Source: Chloroflexota bacterium
GTDB taxonomy: Bacteria; Chloroflexota; Dehalococcoidia; SHYB01; JACPQI01
Length of the DNA stretch: 9,246 nt
NCBI GenBank assembly: GCA_016190545.1
Contig: JACPQI010000166.1
Location: forward strand, 1-9,246
Direction of reading: 5' to 3'
Part shown: positions 6,970-9,246 of the stretch, piece after piece
Numbering within the stretch: the first letter of the stretch is position 1
Layout: each line of letters begins with the position of its first letter
Made by a program: the position numbers and the translations under genes
The notes under the pieces: generated by a model
Database searches by the model: none
What the model was told of the DNA's origin: nothing
Seen by the model: only the letters and a program-made list of their open reading frames with translations

Positions 6970-7910
6970 CAGCGCTCCCGTCCAATAGGGTGCTGTTCCT
7001 CGGCACGCCGGAGTTCAGCGTACCGGGGTTGCAAGCGCTTGTGGCCGAGGGGTTTCACGTTGCCGCCGTCTATACCCAGCCGGACCGGCCAGCCGGGCGC
7101 GGGCTAAAGGTGGAGCCGCCGCCTGCGAAACGGGCAGCGGAGGCTTTGTGCTTGCCTGTCTTCCAGCCAGCTACGCTGCGCAATCCGGATGTGTGGGAGC
7201 AGATGCGGTCGCTGCGGCCCCATGTAGGAGTGGTTGCGGCCTATGGCAAGCTGCTGCCGCCTGAAGTGCTCAGCATTCCCGCCCGGGGTTGCGTGAACAT
7301 TCACCCATCCTTGCTGCCCAAGCATCGCGGGCCTGCGCCTGTCGCCTCCGCCATCCTCGCTGGGGATACAGAGACGGGCGTCACCATCATGCTGCTGGAC
7401 GAAGGTATGGATTCAGGCCCCGTCATCGCCCAGGAGAGAGCTCCCATACAGCCCGGTGATACGACCGGCACCCTCACCCAGCGCCTTGCCCACCATGGCG
7501 CGCGGCTCCTGGTGCGGGTGCTGCCCCAGTGGCTCGCGGGCGCGCTTCAAGCGATGCCGCAAGACGACGCTGCCGCCACGCTCTGCAAGAAGCTGGGAAA
7601 AGAGGACGGGATCCTGGACTGGAGCAGGCCATCGCGCCAGCTTTGGTTTCAGGTACGGGCGTGCAATCCCTGGCCGGGAGCCTACACCCAATGGAAAGGG
7701 CGAATGCTCAAGGTCTGGGAAGCGGAGCCGTGGGAAGACGGTGCCGGTCAAGCTGGGCGCGTCGTGGCTGTCGACGGCGGCTGCGGCGTCTGCACGGGCG
7801 CGGGCGTGTTGCGTCTCACGCGCGTACAGCTTGAGGGGAAGGCTGCGCTCTCCGCCGGCGATTTCTTGAACGGAGCCCGCGACTTCATCGGCAGCCGGTT
7901 GCCTAGCTAG
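6966..7910 (+). CDS. fmt: Methionyl-tRNA formyltransferase
   Basis: Formylates the amino group of methionyl-initiator tRNA using 10-formyl-tetrahydrofolate, enabling bacterial translation initiation. The protein is 314 aa, the usual length. N-terminal Rossmann-type catalytic domain: VLFLGTPEFSVPGLQAL at the start, TQPDRPAGRGLK (the tRNA-binding loop region, about 38-49), NIHPSLLPKHRGPAP and DEGMDSG. Asn111, His113 and Asp149 align with the catalytic triad Asn106, His108 and Asp144 of E. coli. The C-terminal domain (about 205-314) has the family features LCKKLGKEDGILDW and RACNPWPGAYT. GTG at 6966 is the first possible start in this frame; GAGGG lies 13 bases upstream, rather far, which makes coupling to the short upstream frame worth considering. 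No def gene is adjacent in this window. It converges on rplY. Confidence 0.97.
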   Translation: MTALPSNRVLFLGTPEFSVPGLQALVAEGFHVAAVYTQPDRPAGRGLKVEPPPAKRAAEALCLPVFQPATLRNPDVWEQMRSLRPHVGVVAAYGKLLPPEVLSIPARGCVNIHPSLLPKHRGPAPVASAILAGDTETGVTIMLLDEGMDSGPVIAQERAPIQPGDTTGTLTQRLAHHGARLLVRVLPQWLAGALQAMPQDDAAATLCKKLGKEDGILDWSRPSRQLWFQVRACNPWPGAYTQWKGRMLKVWEAEPWEDGAGQAGRVVAVDGGCGVCTGAGVLRLTRVQLEGKAALSAGDFLNGARDFIGSRLPS

Positions 7911-7954
7911 GCCTTCCTTGCGGCGTATGGGGCTAACAAAGGCGGACGGAAGGC
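7901..7954. terminator. Inverted repeats in the fmt-rplY convergent gap
   Basis: GCCTTCC (7911-7917) pairs with GGAAGGC (7948-7954), spanning nearly the whole 45-bp gap with a 30-base loop. A separate palindrome, GCCTAGCTAGGC (7901-7912), covers the fmt stop. Either could help end transcription from both sides, but there is no U-tract and the loop is long, so this is a weak call. Confidence 0.3.
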
Positions 7955-7955
7955 G

Positions 7956-8681
7956 CTAACCCTTGGCCTCGCCCTTGCCCTTCGCCTCAGGCGCTGGAGC
8001 CTTGCCCTTGGCCTCGGCGGCGGGGGCTTCCGGTTTGCCTTCCGCAGCAGGGGCAGCCTCGCCTTCCGCAGCGGGAGCGACAGCGCCCTCAACTGGCGCA
8101 GCGACAGGAGCCGGCTCCTCCTCCTTGCGCGGGGGAGCGGCGCGGACCACCGTGAGGTCAGGCCGGGACAGCACCGTGACGCCGGACGGTACCTGGAGGT
8201 CCTTCACGGAGAGGTGTTGGTCCAGCTCCGTGAGGGTAGCGACGTTCACTTCAATGAAGCGCGGTATGGCGGTGGGCAGGCACTCGACGTGAAGTTCTGC
8301 CAGGCCCTGAATGATGGTGGCGCCCAACCGCACGGCGGGGGCTTCGCCTACCAGGTGGAGGGGAATGTTGACCTCCACGGGCTTGGTAAAGTCCAGCTTA
8401 TAGAAGTCGGCGTGGAGGATCTCCTCCGTCACAGGGTGGCGCTGGACCTTCCAGATAAAGGCAGTCTCCGGTTCCCCTTCACCTTCAATGGTGAGCTTGA
8501 CCGGGGTATTGTGGCCGGCCCGTGTCAGGACTTTCAGGAAGGCGGACTTGTCCACCTCCAAAGCCCTGGAAGGTGTACCCGCGCCATAGATGTTGGCCGG
8601 GATCACGCCCTGCCGTCGCAGGTAGCGGACCCGCTTGCGGAAGGTCTTGCGTTGTTTGACGGAAAGCTCGGCGGTTTCCAT
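7956..8681 (-). CDS. rplY: 50S ribosomal protein L25 (TL5/CTC form)
   Basis: Binds 5S rRNA in the large ribosomal subunit; the long form is called TL5 or CTC. The protein is 241 aa. Residues 1-95 are the L25 domain (RYLRRQGVIPANIYG, then WKVQRHPVTEEILHADFYKL), and about 98-182 are the TL5-type beta domain (VNIPLHLVGEAPAVRLGATI, FIEVNVATLTELDQHLSV). From about 186 on there is a low-complexity tail of Ala, Pro, Glu, Lys and Gly, common in long L25 proteins and probably disordered. ATG at 8681 is supported by AGAAGGG seven bases upstream (8689-8695). It lies 144 bp downstream of the CoA-transferase on the same strand with its own probable promoter, so it is likely an independent unit. Confidence 0.95.
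   Translation of the reverse strand: METAELSVKQRKTFRKRVRYLRRQGVIPANIYGAGTPSRALEVDKSAFLKVLTRAGHNTPVKLTIEGEGEPETAFIWKVQRHPVTEEILHADFYKLDFTKPVEVNIPLHLVGEAPAVRLGATIIQGLAELHVECLPTAIPRFIEVNVATLTELDQHLSVKDLQVPSGVTVLSRPDLTVVRAAPPRKEEEPAPVAAPVEGAVAPAAEGEAAPAAEGKPEAPAAEAKGKAPAPEAKGKGEAKG
7959..8126 (-). repeat. Low-complexity Ala/Pro/Glu/Lys tail repeats in rplY
   Basis: The tail contains short imperfect repeats: PAAEGEAA followed by PAAEGKPE (8 codons, with the block GCCTTCCGCAGC on the + strand at 8037 and 8061), then EAKGKAPAPEAKGKGEAKG. Net alternation of acidic and basic residues. Such tracts change length easily between strains. Confidence 0.75.
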
Positions 8682-8698
8682 TGGTCAACCCTTCTTTT

Positions 8699-8721
8699 GC
8701 AAGGAAGCCTTGCGCGGCTTC
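8699..8721 (-). promoter_or_regulatory. Overlapping alternative hairpins in the rplY leader
   Basis: GCAAGG (8699-8704) can pair with CCTTGC (8708-8713), or GAAGCC (8704-8709) with GGCTTC (8716-8721). The two stems share bases and exclude each other. The first lies immediately upstream of the rplY ribosome site. Each has six pairs and could arise by chance; leader regulation is speculative. Confidence 0.25.
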
Positions 8722-8739
8722 TTCAAAACAGCGGGGGAT

Positions 8740-8769
8740 ATGATACCCCGAACAGCCGGATTCAGGCAA
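8740..8769 (-). promoter_or_regulatory. Probable promoter for rplY
   Basis: On the minus strand TTGCCT (8764-8769), 18 bp, TATCAT (8740-8745), matching the -35 and -10 consensus at four and five of six bases. The predicted start near 8733 gives a leader of about 50 bases. Confidence 0.45.
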
Positions 8770-8825
8770 GGGCGGGGACTTGGGAAAAGCGCACTCGCCG
8801 CTGTTCGTGTCCAGGATCCGACGCC

Positions 8826-9246
8826 CTAGATAATGCCTTCCGCTTTGATCTGGTGGAGACTCTGCGGGGAGAGCTTGAGGAGCTTGCTGTAGACCAAGGC
8901 GTTATGTTCGCCGATGAGCGGGGGACGCCGCTCGAGGGTGGCGGGCGTCTTGGACATTTTGATGACGTGACCGGATATGGGGAGTGGGCCTTTCATATCT
9001 GGCATCTCCACGTCCATGAGCATCTCGCGCGCCTTCACCTGAGGGTCAGCGGCCACCTGGGGAACAGTCTGCACCGGCCCGCCCGGAATGCCCACCTTGT
9101 CGATCTCCGCCACCGCCTCAGCGCAGGTCTTGGTCCTCATCCACGCGTTGACGACGGCGTCTAACTCATCCACGTGTTCGCCCCTAGCAGTGTTGGTCTT
9201 GAAGCGGGGGTCTTCAATAAGCTCCTCACGGCCCATGACCTTGCAC
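8826..9246 (-). CDS. Family III CoA-transferase, CaiB/BaiF type (5' end outside window)
   Basis: Members move CoA between acyl groups, for example between carnitine, bile acid, formate/oxalate or succinate derivatives. The 139 visible residues are the C-terminal third: GREELIEDPRFKTNTAR, IDKVGIPGGPVQTVPQV, ADPQVKAREMLMDVEMPDMK, GHVIKMSKTPATLERRPPLIGEHN and the end QIKAEGII, all typical of the family. The catalytic Asp lies in the missing N-terminal part, so neither activity nor substrate can be judged. The frame is open to the window edge (CKVMGREE); the ATG at 9236 is internal. It is followed by rplY on the same strand after 144 bp, with no clear terminator. No neighbouring catabolic gene is visible to suggest the acyl substrate. 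Confidence 0.93.
   Translation of the reverse strand, partial: CKVMGREELIEDPRFKTNTARGEHVDELDAVVNAWMRTKTCAEAVAEIDKVGIPGGPVQTVPQVAADPQVKAREMLMDVEMPDMKGPLPISGHVIKMSKTPATLERRPPLIGEHNALVYSKLLKLSPQSLHQIKAEGII

Noticed and set aside
8682..8825. Possible small RNA or tRNA in the gap upstream of rplY.
   Set aside because: No cloverleaf or T-arm is found; the CGGGG/CCCCG pairing (8732-8750) coincides with the candidate -10 and has only five pairs.
8214..9164. Long open frame on the + strand across rplY, the gap and the CoA-transferase.
   Set aside because: Both genes under it are clearly recognised on the minus strand; the frame is an antisense by-product of GC-rich codons and matches no family I know.

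Overview
The window looks like bacterial chromosome of fairly high G+C (gyrB and dnaA are visibly GC-rich, obg less so). It holds eight recognisable genes, most of them housekeeping: gyrB, pyrE, nadD, obg, dnaA, fmt, rplY and a CoA-transferase. gyrB and the CoA-transferase run off the window ends. I see no rRNA, tRNA, CRISPR array, transposase or phage gene. The dnaA/obg/nadD/gyrB neighbourhood, the Glu in the Obg G3 motif (ExP rather than DxPG) and the HPSLLP-type Fmt fit my memory of Chloroflexota of the Dehalococcoidia/SAR202 type. That placement is an inference, and the long TOPRIM insertion in GyrB does not obviously support it.

Layout: gyrB reads rightward from the left edge and converges on a leftward block, dnaA (6673-5240), obg (4974-3760), nadD (3766-3155) and pyrE (3078-2257). 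obg and nadD overlap by 7 bp and are probably translationally coupled. fmt diverges from dnaA across a 292-bp intergenic region that carries a perfect TATAAT for fmt and short repeats over a possible dnaA promoter. fmt converges on rplY, which lies behind its own probable promoter downstream of the CaiB/BaiF CoA-transferase.

The most interesting area is the replication-initiation region. The 265-bp gap between obg and dnaA is A+T-rich. The G-versus-C bias of the + strand reverses there, although both flanking genes are on the same strand, which is what a replication origin produces. No canonical DnaA box (TTATCCACA) is visible there or upstream of dnaA. The DnaA protein itself has lost the usual DNA-recognition signature: GGRDHTTV reads GGRNANTV. 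The first Gly of its P-loop is also replaced. A TAG-triplet run resembling a DnaA-trio lies in the gap. Together these suggest an origin and initiator that use a changed DnaA-box sequence.

Two other proteins are odd. PyrE carries an N-terminal zinc-ribbon domain joined by a linker holding a duplicated 12-residue segment whose copies differ almost only at synonymous sites. Obg keeps its three-domain plan but has altered G1, G3 and G4 motifs and a lower G+C than its neighbours.

Functionally the genes cover chromosome topology (gyrB), initiation of replication (dnaA), ribosome assembly and translation (obg, rplY, fmt), NAD synthesis (nadD), pyrimidine synthesis (pyrE) and acyl-CoA metabolism (CoA-transferase).
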